From positions 22,928-86,927 of the forward strand of contig NZ_JACRUK010000013.1 of the NCBI RefSeq assembly GCF_014305155.1: a stretch of DNA of 64,000 nt. The letters are read 5' to 3'. The translations under genes were made by a program, and so were the position numbers. Source of the DNA: Flavobacterium muglaense (lineage in GTDB: Bacteria > Bacteroidota > Bacteroidia > Flavobacteriales > Flavobacteriaceae). A model generated the notes under the pieces. That model was not told where the DNA came from. It saw only the letters and a program-made list of their open reading frames with translations, and made no database searches. This document shows positions 1 to 8,564 of the stretch, piece by piece. How positions within the stretch are numbered: position 1 is the first letter of the stretch; every line of letters starts with the position of its first letter.

Positions 1-350
1 TACGAAAATAATTTTCCCAATCGAAAAACTCCCGTTGGCGACTTGCCATCGCCTTCACGTTTTTCTAGTGGCAAAGCAAAACCGTTTTTACCAATACCCA
101 CATCCACAGGTCCCTCTTTAACAATCCAATTAGATCCTTTTCGCTCGAAGGCAACAAAAACAGCTGCATAACTTTCCGCTACATCATTATATACTACCAA
201 TAATTGATTGCTGTTTTCCAACAATTTTTCATTTCGAGTCACTATTTGTTCCGCTTTTTTCATAACAATTTCATCCGATTGGGCTTGTACCTGCATTCCT
301 CCAAAAAACAGGCTCATCAAAAATATTTTTCCATAAAGTATTCGTCCCAT
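1..350 (-). CDS. L,D-transpeptidase family protein, 5' part only
   Basis: The reading frame starts at an ATG whose complement ends at 350 and runs off the left edge, giving about 116 residues. A hydrophobic signal segment ends near AQA/AQS (residues 5-24). The visible end carries GDGKSPTGVF followed by RLGKLF, the characteristic entrance to the YkuD/L,D-transpeptidase catalytic domain, which cross-links peptidoglycan or anchors proteins to it in the periplasm. The His and Cys catalytic motif lies outside the window, so activity cannot be judged. The family call rests on one motif plus the signal peptide. Confidence 0.65.
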   Translation of the reverse strand, partial: MGRILYGKIFLMSLFFGGMQVQAQSDEIVMKKAEQIVTRNEKLLENSNQLLVVYNDVAESYAAVFVAFERKGSNWIVKEGPVDVGIGKNGFALPLEKREGDGKSPTGVFRLGKLFS

Positions 351-524
351 TTTACATCCTGTTTTAATCCCATTAGAAACAAAAATACAAATTTATTCAT
401 GACTCCAGTTTGACTAAACTAAAATAAACAGCTTATCAGTATACTGTTTCTTTAATTGTAAAAACAAACCCTAAAATTTAATTTTGTTCAATCAATAAAA
501 TCTTTATTTGTAAGAAATAAATCC

Positions 525-532
525 TATTTTTG
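525..532 (+). promoter_or_regulatory. Bacteroidota -7 promoter element
   Basis: TATTTTTG fits TAnnTTTG and lies 24 bases before the ATG at 557. No convincing -33 TTG was found at the usual spacing. Confidence 0.45.
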
Positions 533-556
533 CTCCGAAAATTCAATAGCAACATC

Positions 557-1255
557 ATGAAAAAATTACTACTCCTATTTATTTTAATAGCAACCGTTAC
601 ATTATACGGGCAAAAAAAGACATACTATACCGAAGATTTTAAAGAAGTCCCTACAGCCGAAGGTGCTACTTATTACAGTACCTACGAAGATTTTGAAGGC
701 GGAACCCAAAGAAAAACTTATTACCTAGACGGGAACATTAGAAATGCGGACCAATTTTCGAATATGAAAAGAAAAATACGCAATGGATTAGCTGAGACTT
801 GGTACAAAAGCGGCGCTAAAGAAACGACCGCAACTTATAGTAAAGACAAACTAGAAGGGGCTCAAACACGGTATTATGAAAATGGAGCAGTAAAACGAAT
901 AGAAAATTATAAAAATAACGAATTCGTTGATGGAAAATGCTTTGATGAAAATGGAGCCGAAATCGCTTTCTTTCCCTATGTTGTAAAACCAGAGTTTCCT
1001 GGCGGAATTAAAGAATTCTACAAATACGTTGCAAAGAATTTCAAAAGACCTAATAATTCAAAAGGCGAAATTAAAGTTTCATTCTTTGTTGAAGTTGACG
1101 GTACTTTAAGAGATTACAAAATACTGGAAGGATTTAATTACGATATGAATGTTGAGACCTTAAGAGTATTATTCAACAGTCCGCTATGGATTCCTGGCAA
1201 ACTAGACGGAAAGATAACGCGAACACGCTACAATATGCCGTTAACATTTAAATAA
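557..1255 (+). CDS. secreted MORN/YwqK-repeat protein with TonB C-terminal-like domain
   Basis: 232 aa from the ATG at 557. An ATG-less upstream extension to 530 was rejected because the MKKLLLLF signal peptide begins here. After the signal peptide (1-19) come YwqK/MORN-type repeats (about 60-130, e.g. GLAETWYKSG, GAQTRYYENG). A TonB C-terminal-like domain follows (about 145-232), with the pattern PEFPGGIKEFYKYV and later IKVSFFVEVDG. Proteins of this mix are common in Bacteroidota. A true TonB has an uncleaved membrane anchor and a Pro-rich linker. This one has neither, so it is probably a periplasmic or secreted protein that uses the fold for binding. Its partner is unknown. Confidence 0.7.
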   Translation: MKKLLLLFILIATVTLYGQKKTYYTEDFKEVPTAEGATYYSTYEDFEGGTQRKTYYLDGNIRNADQFSNMKRKIRNGLAETWYKSGAKETTATYSKDKLEGAQTRYYENGAVKRIENYKNNEFVDGKCFDENGAEIAFFPYVVKPEFPGGIKEFYKYVAKNFKRPNNSKGEIKVSFFVEVDGTLRDYKILEGFNYDMNVETLRVLFNSPLWIPGKLDGKITRTRYNMPLTFK

Positions 1256-1399
1256 TGGTATCAATAAAGTGTGTGCAACTCATCGTGTGTCTATGACGAT
1301 TCGTTTTCAAACCCATTAAAGAGTTTCGAAATATTAGGAAATCCAAAGTCAATTTGTTTTATTTGGTGTCTATTACAAACCAAACACATTCCAGACTAC

Positions 1400-2398
1400 A
1401 TGAAAACGTATTCAATCGAAGAAATTAATGACATTTTAAATGGTACTATTGTGGGACAAGTACTTCACAAAATTACTGCTCCCGAACAACTTGAAGTGGC
1501 AACCGAACATGAAATTTCATTTATTGGCAACAAAAAATATGAGAAACTATGGTTGACGTCAAAAGCTGGTGTAGCAGTCGTTAATGAAGACATTTCGATT
1601 GAACCGGGTGAAAACAGAGCTTTTATAAAAGTAAAAAATGCCGATTTGGCGATGTCACAAATCTTAACACTTTTTGCACCTCCTACTCCTGTTTTTCAAG
1701 TCGATATTCATCCTACTGCTGTTATTGATGCCACTGCTACAGTTTGCAATGGTGCTAGAATTGGAGCTAGCTGCTACTTGGGTCCCAATGTAATAATAGG
1801 CGACAACAGTACTATTTATCCTAATGTGACCATTCTAGACGAAAGTACCGTAGGGAAAAACACTGTAATCTGGTCAGTAACTGTCGTTAGAGAACGTTGT
1901 CATATTGGGAATGATTGTATTATTCATCCTAATGCAACTATTGGAGCAGATGGATTTGGATTCCGTCCTGATCCACAAAGAGGATTAGTAAAAATACCAC
2001 AAATAGGAAACGTAATCATAGGAAACAGTGTCGAAATTGGCGCAAATTCATGCGTTGATAGAGGTAAATTTAGCTCGACTGTTCTAGGTGACGGATGTAA
2101 AATTGATAATCTAGTACAAATAGGTCACAACAGTAAATTAGGTCGTTTTTGTATCATGGCTGGTAACAGTGGATTAGCCGGATCAGTTACTTTGGGTGAT
2201 GGAGTTATCATTGGCGGAAGCGCTTCTATAAAAGACCATACTACCATAGGTAGTGGTGCAATTGTAGGTGCCGGATCTGGTGTAACTGGTGATATTGCTG
2301 CTGGAAAAACCATGCTTGGTTACCCTGCAGTTGAAGCACGAGATGCTTTAAAACAATGGGCCATTTTAAAAAGACTGGTTAACGAGTCTAAAAAATAA
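1400..2398 (+). CDS. lpxD: LpxD-type UDP-3-O-acylglucosamine N-acyltransferase
   Basis: 332 aa from the ATG at 1400; the frame is open further upstream but that part is not protein-like. LpxD transfers a 3-hydroxyacyl chain from ACP to UDP-3-O-acyl-glucosamine in lipid A synthesis in the cytoplasm. An N-terminal uridine-binding-type domain (1-100) precedes a left-handed beta helix of hexapeptide repeats (about 105-310). The segment LVQIGHNSKLG holds the His matching the LpxD catalytic base, and IGADGFGFRP is also typical. It stands alone, away from lpxC-fabZ-lpxA, so it may be a second LpxD paralogue of the kind many Flavobacteriaceae carry. Confidence 0.85.
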   Translation: MKTYSIEEINDILNGTIVGQVLHKITAPEQLEVATEHEISFIGNKKYEKLWLTSKAGVAVVNEDISIEPGENRAFIKVKNADLAMSQILTLFAPPTPVFQVDIHPTAVIDATATVCNGARIGASCYLGPNVIIGDNSTIYPNVTILDESTVGKNTVIWSVTVVRERCHIGNDCIIHPNATIGADGFGFRPDPQRGLVKIPQIGNVIIGNSVEIGANSCVDRGKFSSTVLGDGCKIDNLVQIGHNSKLGRFCIMAGNSGLAGSVTLGDGVIIGGSASIKDHTTIGSGAIVGAGSGVTGDIAAGKTMLGYPAVEARDALKQWAILKRLVNESKK

Positions 2399-2422
2399 AG
2401 ACATAAATTTTATTATATTCAT

Positions 2423-2453
2423 AAAAAAACAGAAGTTCGCTTCTGTTTTTTTG
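2423..2453 (+). terminator. intrinsic terminator after lpxD
   Basis: Stem AACAGAAG / CTTCTGTT with a TTCG tetraloop, an A-run before it and seven Ts after it. Confidence 0.8.
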
Positions 2454-2563
2454 GTTATAATACCTAAATTATTTCCTTTTTAAAAGATAATCCCATTCAA
2501 ATACTAATTTTATTTGATGGGATTTTGTACTTTAGCACAAACTATTATAACCTTATTTTACTT

Positions 2564-4192
2564 ATGGATTTGAACTTCAACAAAAACGAAGACCACAATA
2601 AACTTTTATTAAGTCAGTTAAAACAAAATTTCTCTAAAGTAAAACTAGGCGGTGGAGAAAAACGCATTCAAAAGCTTCATGCCGAAGGCAAAATGACAGC
2701 TAGAGAACGTATTGACTACTTACTAGATCCTAAGGCTAAAAGTATTGAAATTGGTGCTTTTGTAGGAGAAGGAATGTATGCTGCTTACGGTGGTTGTCCA
2801 TCAGGTGGTGTTGTTGTGAAAATTGGGTACATCCGAGGCAAACAATGTATTGTGGTTGCTAATGATGCTACCGTAAAAGCTGGCGCTTGGTTCCCAATTA
2901 CCGCTAAGAAAAATTTAAGAGCGCAAGAAATTGCCATGGAAAATAAGTTGCCTATCATTTATTTAGTAGACAGCGCGGGTGTGTTTTTGCCTTTACAGGA
3001 TGAAATTTTCCCTGATAAAGAACATTTTGGACGCATCTTTAGAAACAATGCTCAAATGAGTAGTATGGGTATCACCCAAATTTCGGCAATTATGGGAAGC
3101 TGTGTTGCTGGTGGTGCGTACTTACCTATCATGAGTGATGAGGCAATCATAGTGGAAGGAACGGGAAGTATTTTCCTTGCAGGAAGTTATTTAGTAAAAG
3201 CGGCCATTGGCGAAAGCATCGATAATGAAACACTGGGCGGCGCAACTACACACTGCGAAATCTCGGGCGTGACAGATTATAAAGCGACAGACGATAAAGA
3301 TGCCTTAGATAAAATAAAAAATATCGTTGATAAAATAGGCGATTTTAACAAAGCAGGATACAGCCGCATTGCACCGGCAAAACCAGCCTTGGATGAAACC
3401 GAATTGTATGGTGTGTTACCCAAAGCGCGTAATGAACAGTACGATATGATGGAAATCATCAACCGTTTAGTCGATAATTCAGAATTTGAAGCATACAAAG
3501 ACGGTTACGGACAAACCATTATCACGGGTTATGCACGTATTGATGGATGGGCTGTAGGTATTGTTGCCAATCAAAGAAAAGTGGTAAAAACTAAAAAAGG
3601 CGAAATGCAATTTGGAGGTGTGATCTATTCTGATAGTGCTGATAAAGCCACTCGTTTTATAGCCAATTGCAACCAAAAGAAAATCCCGTTAGTATTCGTT
3701 CAAGATGTAACTGGCTTTATGGTTGGTTCAAAATCTGAACAAGGCGGAATCATAAAAGATGGGGCTAAAATGGTAAACGCAGTAAGTAACTCTGTAGTTC
3801 CAAAATTTACAGTAATTGTAGGGAACTCCTACGGAGCTGGAAATTATGCCATGTGTGGAAAAGCATATGATCCAAGATTAATTTTTGCTTGGCCAAGTGC
3901 CGAGCTAGCTGTAATGGGCGGAACGCAAGCGGCAAAAGTATTGGCACAAATTGAAGCTTCTTCGCTTAAAGCAAAAGGAGAAAAAGTGGATGAAGCTAAA
4001 GAAGCTGAATTATTTGCTAAAATTAAAGCTAGATATGACGAACAAGTTTCACCATATTACGCTGCTTCTCGTTTGTGGACTGATGCTATTATTGACCCGC
4101 TAGATACTAGAACATGGATATCTATGGGAATTGAAGCCGCTAACCACGCTCCTATTGAAAAACAATTTAACTTAGGAGTAATTCAAGTTTAA
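2564..4192 (+). CDS. acyl-CoA carboxylase carboxyltransferase (beta) subunit, methylcrotonyl-CoA type
   Basis: 542 aa from the ATG at 2564. This subunit moves the carboxyl group from carboxybiotin to an acyl-CoA. Two crotonase-fold halves are visible: the N-terminal half with GGGEKRIQKLHAEGKMTARER and VDSAGVFLPLQDEIFPDKEHFGR (broken here by intervening residues), and the C-terminal half with GNSYGAGNYAMCG and AVMGGTQAA. The LPLQDEIFPDKEHFGRIF and GGAYLPIMSDEAII segments match methylcrotonyl-CoA carboxylase beta better than propionyl-CoA carboxylase, which suggests leucine/isovalerate breakdown. No biotin-carrying alpha subunit lies in the window. A TACTTTAG at 2528-2535 may be its -7 element. 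Confidence 0.88.
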   Translation: MDLNFNKNEDHNKLLLSQLKQNFSKVKLGGGEKRIQKLHAEGKMTARERIDYLLDPKAKSIEIGAFVGEGMYAAYGGCPSGGVVVKIGYIRGKQCIVVANDATVKAGAWFPITAKKNLRAQEIAMENKLPIIYLVDSAGVFLPLQDEIFPDKEHFGRIFRNNAQMSSMGITQISAIMGSCVAGGAYLPIMSDEAIIVEGTGSIFLAGSYLVKAAIGESIDNETLGGATTHCEISGVTDYKATDDKDALDKIKNIVDKIGDFNKAGYSRIAPAKPALDETELYGVLPKARNEQYDMMEIINRLVDNSEFEAYKDGYGQTIITGYARIDGWAVGIVANQRKVVKTKKGEMQFGGVIYSDSADKATRFIANCNQKKIPLVFVQDVTGFMVGSKSEQGGIIKDGAKMVNAVSNSVVPKFTVIVGNSYGAGNYAMCGKAYDPRLIFAWPSAELAVMGGTQAAKVLAQIEASSLKAKGEKVDEAKEAELFAKIKARYDEQVSPYYAASRLWTDAIIDPLDTRTWISMGIEAANHAPIEKQFNLGVIQV

Positions 4193-4238
4193 TTTAAATA
4201 TAAATGAATTAGTAGTCTGATAGACTAAAACTCTTTGA

Positions 4239-4307
4239 GCAATACTAAGAAGTACACTATTAACTTCATTGTGAAGAAAATAGTTACAATTTAGTATTGC
4301 TTTTTTT
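4239..4307 (+). terminator. long structured terminator after the carboxyltransferase gene
   Basis: Outer stem GCAATACTAA (4239-4248) pairs with TTAGTATTGC (4291-4300), followed by a run of Ts. Inside it, ACTATT pairs with AATAGT and CTTCA with TGAAG, giving a three-tier imperfect hairpin of about 62 nt. This is unusually long for a plain terminator. Confidence 0.6.
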
Positions 4308-4368
4308 ATTTAATTATCTAAATTCGTCGTAGGATGCTTTTTTACTGAACATCCTTTAAAACTAACTA

Positions 4369-5934
4369 ATGAAAAAAGCAACACTATTTGTTTTAACTAC
4401 AATCCTAATTTTAGGTTGTTCAGCGGCTAAAATCAGAAAAAACAATACTCAGCTCGAGCAACTAATCGCTATAAATGATCTAAAAGCAGATGTAGATTAT
4501 ATGCATAAAAACATCCTGCAATTGCATCCGGACTTGTACCGCTATATCGACAAAGCGGCATTCGATTATAAATTTGATAGTATAAAAAACACTATTCATA
4601 GTCCGATGAACAATGTAGCTTTTTATAAAAAAATAAGTCCGCTTGTCGCTTCCATACGCCAAGGCCACAGCTTTATTTATGCTCCAGCAAAACAGTTGGA
4701 TAAAAAAGAAAGTAAAGCCATGACTAAAAAAGGAACTGGACCTTTTTCTCAGTTTGATTTTGCTTCATTCAACGATAAACTATATGTAATTAAGAATAAA
4801 TCCTACAATCCAGCGATGAAAGTAGGTAGCGAAGTTGTTGCTGTCAATGGTATAAAGCCAATTGATGTCATCAATGAACACAATCATTATTACAGCTCCG
4901 ATGGATACAACACCACTTTCAAAACCAACACCTATAGCAGACGGTTTTCTAATTATTTCACGGACGATTACGGCTATAAAGACAGCTTAAAGTATGATTA
5001 TAAAATAAACGATAGCATCAAAACCGTAACTATTTTAAGACGCAACAAAGACACCGCAAAAACTAGCGTACAGAAACTAGTATCAAAAAAAATAGTGGTA
5101 GACAAAGCACAACAAAAAGCATTAAAAAGAAGAAGAAAAATTGCTGGCTTTGATAAAGCAAACAATCGATACAATCGTAATTTACGTTTTGTAGAAAAAG
5201 ACAGCAGTGTAGCAATCCTGAAGATCAATAGTTTTTCTCTGGGGAAATACAAAAAATTCTATAAAGAAACTTTTACTGCAATAAACCGCCACCATACCAA
5301 AACGCTTATCATCGATTTAAGAGACAATGGAGGTGGTGATTTGAGCGAAATTGTAAACTTATATTCCTACTTATCCCATGATGACTTTATTTTTCTAGAC
5401 GAATCTGAAGTTGTTTCTAAAGCAAGTCTATTTCGAGGGGCTTATTTTAACGAAGGCTCAATACTTAAAAAATCAATTAAAGCGTTATTCTCCCCGCTCG
5501 TTTATGGGTATTTGCTTTTTAGCGTTCATAAAAAAGATGACGGTAAAAACTATATTGTCAACAACTCAAAAATTCGTAAAATAGATGAGAAAACCTTCAA
5601 AGGAAAGTTGTACGTACTAATTAATGGAGGTAGTTTTTCGGCTTCTAGTATTATTTCTTCCAATTTAAAAGGATCGAAAAGAGCCACTTTTGTAGGTGAA
5701 GAAACGGGAGGTGCTTATAATGGGACAGTTGCCGGATTCATGCCTATTGTAAAACTACCCAACTCTAAACTAAAAATGCGAATTGGAACTTTATTGATTG
5801 CACCTCATTATAAAACGGATATTGAAGGCCACGGAATCTATCCCGATGTTGCCATTAAACCCACTTTACAAGATGTTATTTCTGGTAATGATCCAGAACT
5901 CAACTGGATTTTAAAAGACCTCCAGAATAACTAA
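4369..5934 (+). CDS. S41-family peptidase lipoprotein
   Basis: 521 aa. The lipobox ILGCS (Cys17) marks a membrane-anchored lipoprotein. A PDZ-like stretch (about 120-165, KVGSEVVAVNG) precedes the tail-specific protease core: TLIIDLRDNGGGDLSEI, then NGGSFSASS with the probable nucleophilic Ser, then VGEETGGAYNG. C-terminal processing proteases usually have Lys after GxxTxG. Here the corresponding site reads GGA, so it resembles the S41B group (Tricorn/IRBP-like), which does not use the Ser-Lys dyad. Substrate unknown; it is monocistronic between two terminators. Confidence 0.82.
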   Translation: MKKATLFVLTTILILGCSAAKIRKNNTQLEQLIAINDLKADVDYMHKNILQLHPDLYRYIDKAAFDYKFDSIKNTIHSPMNNVAFYKKISPLVASIRQGHSFIYAPAKQLDKKESKAMTKKGTGPFSQFDFASFNDKLYVIKNKSYNPAMKVGSEVVAVNGIKPIDVINEHNHYYSSDGYNTTFKTNTYSRRFSNYFTDDYGYKDSLKYDYKINDSIKTVTILRRNKDTAKTSVQKLVSKKIVVDKAQQKALKRRRKIAGFDKANNRYNRNLRFVEKDSSVAILKINSFSLGKYKKFYKETFTAINRHHTKTLIIDLRDNGGGDLSEIVNLYSYLSHDDFIFLDESEVVSKASLFRGAYFNEGSILKKSIKALFSPLVYGYLLFSVHKKDDGKNYIVNNSKIRKIDEKTFKGKLYVLINGGSFSASSIISSNLKGSKRATFVGEETGGAYNGTVAGFMPIVKLPNSKLKMRIGTLLIAPHYKTDIEGHGIYPDVAIKPTLQDVISGNDPELNWILKDLQNN

Positions 5935-5953
5935 TCCGATGTTTTAACTACAT

Positions 5954-6012
5954 AAAAAAATCCCGATTAAATTCCAAACGTCCATCGTTTGGGGTTTAAT
6001 CGGGATTTAATA
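5954..6012. terminator. bidirectional terminator between the S41 peptidase gene and menE
   Basis: Long stem AAATCCCGATTAAA (5958-5971) pairs with TTTAATCGGGATTT (5995-6008). A second inner stem is CCAAACG/CGTTTGG. A/T runs on both sides serve the two convergent genes. Confidence 0.8.
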
Positions 6013-6023
6013 TTTTAAGAAAA

Positions 6024-7073
6024 CTATTTTAATGTACGCAGCATTTCTTTCCTTTTTATTTTTCCGGTAGCTGTTTCTAGAAAATCGGCTTTATAAAACA
6101 CCTTTTTTGGTTTTTCATATTTATCTAAATTTTCTAAAAGACTTTCGTCAAAAGATCCTTTTTTGCCTTCAACAACTAAAACTAATTTTTCTCCTAAAGT
6201 TGGATCAGCTATACCACCTACAAAAAAGCGATTGTTAATAATGGAAGCTAATTTTTCTTCAATTTGTTCGGGCATTAATTTTATGCCGCCACTATTCACC
6301 ACATTATCAATACGACCTAAAAACACAAATTGATTGTCATTTTTAATTTCGACCAAATCATTTGTTACAATCAAATCACTTGAAATCCTTGGCGCATCAA
6401 TTACTAAACAGTTAGTCTCGTTTTGCGAAATTTTGATATTAGGCAAAATAGAGAAAGCGCTTTCACCAATTTTTTTTGCCGCAATATGTGTAATGGTTTC
6501 CGTCATACCGTAAGTTTCATACACTTCAGTCTTTCCTTTTAAAAGACTTTTCTCTAATTCCTTACTCATTCTAGCACCACCTACAATCATCTTCTTTACG
6601 TTTTTTAGACCTTCCAAAGAGTTTTGTGCTTGTAAAGGAACCATGGCAACAAAATCATACTTGGTTTCATTTTTAGCCAAGGGATGCGAGCTTGGCTCAA
6701 CAAAATCAATATCTAAACCTAAAATAAAACTTCGAACCAGCATCATTTTTCCTGCTATAAACTTCGTTGGCAAGCAATACAATGCTTTATCCCCAGGACT
6801 TAATTCGAAAAAATCACCTGTAGCCAAAGCCGAGTTCACCATAGCTTGCTTATTAGTCCTGATCAACTTTGGTTCTCCAGTAGTTCCTGAAGTTTGCAAA
6901 TCGATGTACGACTTATTATCAAACCAGTCTAGTAAAAAATCTCCAATCGATTTTTCGAACTCATCGCCTTCCTTAATTAAACAATAAGAAACCCGACACA
7001 AATCGTCTTTAGTTAAATGAAAACCATTTAACTTGAATTGATTGTGCACGTTTTTGTACGTTACTTTTTCCAT
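6024..7073 (-). CDS. menE: O-succinylbenzoate-CoA ligase (MenE-type)
   Basis: 349 aa. An adenylate-forming enzyme that activates O-succinylbenzoate with ATP and CoA in menaquinone synthesis. The P-loop-like motif TSGTTGEPKLI, the A5-type motif YETYGMTETI, the hinge region FLGRIDNVVNSGGIKL and the C-terminal TGKIKRKEM with the catalytic Lys are all present. Short forms of about 350 residues are usual in Bacteroidota, where full-length MenE elsewhere is about 450. It lies 14 bases after the CPBP protease gene, so the two are likely co-transcribed. Other men genes are outside the window. Confidence 0.85.
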   Translation of the reverse strand: MEKVTYKNVHNQFKLNGFHLTKDDLCRVSYCLIKEGDEFEKSIGDFLLDWFDNKSYIDLQTSGTTGEPKLIRTNKQAMVNSALATGDFFELSPGDKALYCLPTKFIAGKMMLVRSFILGLDIDFVEPSSHPLAKNETKYDFVAMVPLQAQNSLEGLKNVKKMIVGGARMSKELEKSLLKGKTEVYETYGMTETITHIAAKKIGESAFSILPNIKISQNETNCLVIDAPRISSDLIVTNDLVEIKNDNQFVFLGRIDNVVNSGGIKLMPEQIEEKLASIINNRFFVGGIADPTLGEKLVLVVEGKKGSFDESLLENLDKYEKPKKVFYKADFLETATGKIKRKEMLRTLK

Positions 7074-7087
7074 GGGTAGTGTGTTGT

Positions 7088-8026
7088 TTATAAAACGGTT
7101 GTTTCTTGATTTAACTCTATCTTCCCGGTTAGTTTTTCCTTCCAGTTAGACCAGTTGTATTTTCTACTAAAGATATACAAAACAATTGGGTAAATAACCA
7201 CAACAGGAAAGATAACATCTAAGCCTGCTTGAGGTTCTGATATATCTTTAAAAATAGAATGCGTTTGAAATGCCGACCAATCCGATGTGACTAACAAAGC
7301 TCCTATTAAATTATTAGCAGCATGGAATCCTAGTGCGAGCTCCATACCTTCATCCATCAAGGTTAAAATTCCTAAAAAGAAACCTGTACCTATATAATAA
7401 ACCATAATGATATTACCCATTTTAGTCACTTCGGGATTAAAAAAATGCATCCCTCCAAAGATTAAAGAGGTCATCAGCAAAGGAAACCATTTATTTTTGG
7501 CCAAATTACCAAAACCTTGCATTAAATAGCCACGAAAAACATACTCTTCTGTACTAGTTTGAAACGGAATTAAAACAGTCGCTATCACCACTAAAATAGC
7601 AAAAGGAATGGGTTTAAAATTGATTACAAAACCTTCCGGATTTATAAAATAATATGCTAAAGCAGACACAACGCTAAAAACAGCCCAAATAGAAAAGGAA
7701 AAGAAAATGCGATTCCAGTCTATTTTTTTTCTCGAAGTTGTAACTGATAATAGGGTTTGATGATGCAAGTAACGCACCACTATAAAAATACCAACTATAG
7801 CAAATACAAAAGAAATCAGTATTAGAAACAAAGTCAGATTAGGTTCAAAAAAACGCATCATATCTCTTTCGTTCACTGGATAAGTTTTGCCATTTACAGC
7901 TACTTCGTAAACAAAACCAAGAATTAACGGTATTTGTCCAACAAACGACGCTATAATAATAATAAACGAACCTACTATATAGGTCCAAAATGAATTATTC
8001 GGTTTTATGCCTTGTTCGATAAACAT
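7088..8026 (-). CDS. CPBP-family intramembrane metalloprotease
   Basis: 312 aa polytopic membrane protein with about eight hydrophobic segments. The CPBP/CAAX (Abi) motifs are in order: TEEYVFRGYL (EExxxR), FGGMHF (FxxxH), and HAANNL (HxxxN). These form the metal-dependent intramembrane active site of the Rce1-like family. In bacteria such proteins process peptides or unknown membrane substrates. It is the first gene of a probable pair with menE; that neighbourhood is common in flavobacteria but gives no firm functional link. Confidence 0.85.
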   Translation of the reverse strand: MFIEQGIKPNNSFWTYIVGSFIIIIASFVGQIPLILGFVYEVAVNGKTYPVNERDMMRFFEPNLTLFLILISFVFAIVGIFIVVRYLHHQTLLSVTTSRKKIDWNRIFFSFSIWAVFSVVSALAYYFINPEGFVINFKPIPFAILVVIATVLIPFQTSTEEYVFRGYLMQGFGNLAKNKWFPLLMTSLIFGGMHFFNPEVTKMGNIIMVYYIGTGFFLGILTLMDEGMELALGFHAANNLIGALLVTSDWSAFQTHSIFKDISEPQAGLDVIFPVVVIYPIVLYIFSRKYNWSNWKEKLTGKIELNQETTVL

Positions 8027-8069
8027 TAATTTTTAATTTAATTGGTAAATAAATAGCCATTCAAAAGCC

Positions 8070-8077
8070 TATTTTTG
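8070..8077 (+). promoter_or_regulatory. -7 promoter element of the ArsC-like gene
   Basis: TATTTTTG, 50 bases before the ATG at 8128, in the divergent spacer with the CPBP protease gene. Confidence 0.45.
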
Positions 8078-8127
8078 TCATTCGAAAATACCTTTTTTAT
8101 TTCAATAATCCCTAAAAAACGATACAA

Positions 8128-8472
8128 ATGATAGAAATATATCACAACCCACGTTGCGGAAAATCAAGAACAGCACTAGCGGCGGTAGAAGAAAAAACAA
8201 CCGATTATAAAATCACTAAATATTTAGAAGAAATACCTACTTATGATTCCCTTAAAACGCTCTTAAAAAAACTAGATTTTAAACCCTTGGAATTAGTGCG
8301 CCAAAAAGAAAAAGTTTGGGTCGAAAATTATAAAAACAATCCAATGTCCGATGACGAAATCATAAAAGCCATGATTTTAAACCCAATTCTTATTGAAAGA
8401 CCTATTCTTATAAAAGAAGATAAAGCAATAATAGCCAGAGACTTAGGTTCTTTAAATGATTTCCTTTCGTAG
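8128..8472 (+). CDS. ArsC/Spx-family glutaredoxin-fold reductase (arsenate reductase-like)
   Basis: 114 aa, the usual ArsC length. The N-terminal HNPRCGKSRTAL carries the catalytic Cys of the ArsC/YffB/Spx family, and IERPIL supplies the conserved Arg-Pro of ArsC. Arsenate reductases of this class use glutathione/glutaredoxin or thioredoxin to reduce arsenate. No ars operon surrounds it, so the role could be a more general thiol reductase. Confidence 0.8.
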   Translation: MIEIYHNPRCGKSRTALAAVEEKTTDYKITKYLEEIPTYDSLKTLLKKLDFKPLELVRQKEKVWVENYKNNPMSDDEIIKAMILNPILIERPILIKEDKAIIARDLGSLNDFLS

Positions 8473-8564
8473 CTTATTTTTTATTTAACTTTTTTTTATG
8501 ATTTATAAATTAAACAAAAAGCACTTTTTGTAGTCCTATAAGCCATAACTCAAATAAAAAAATA

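Noticed and set aside
1271..1399. N-terminal extension of LpxD
   Set aside because: The added 43 residues are not like LpxD; the family N-terminus begins at MKTYSIEEIN (1400).
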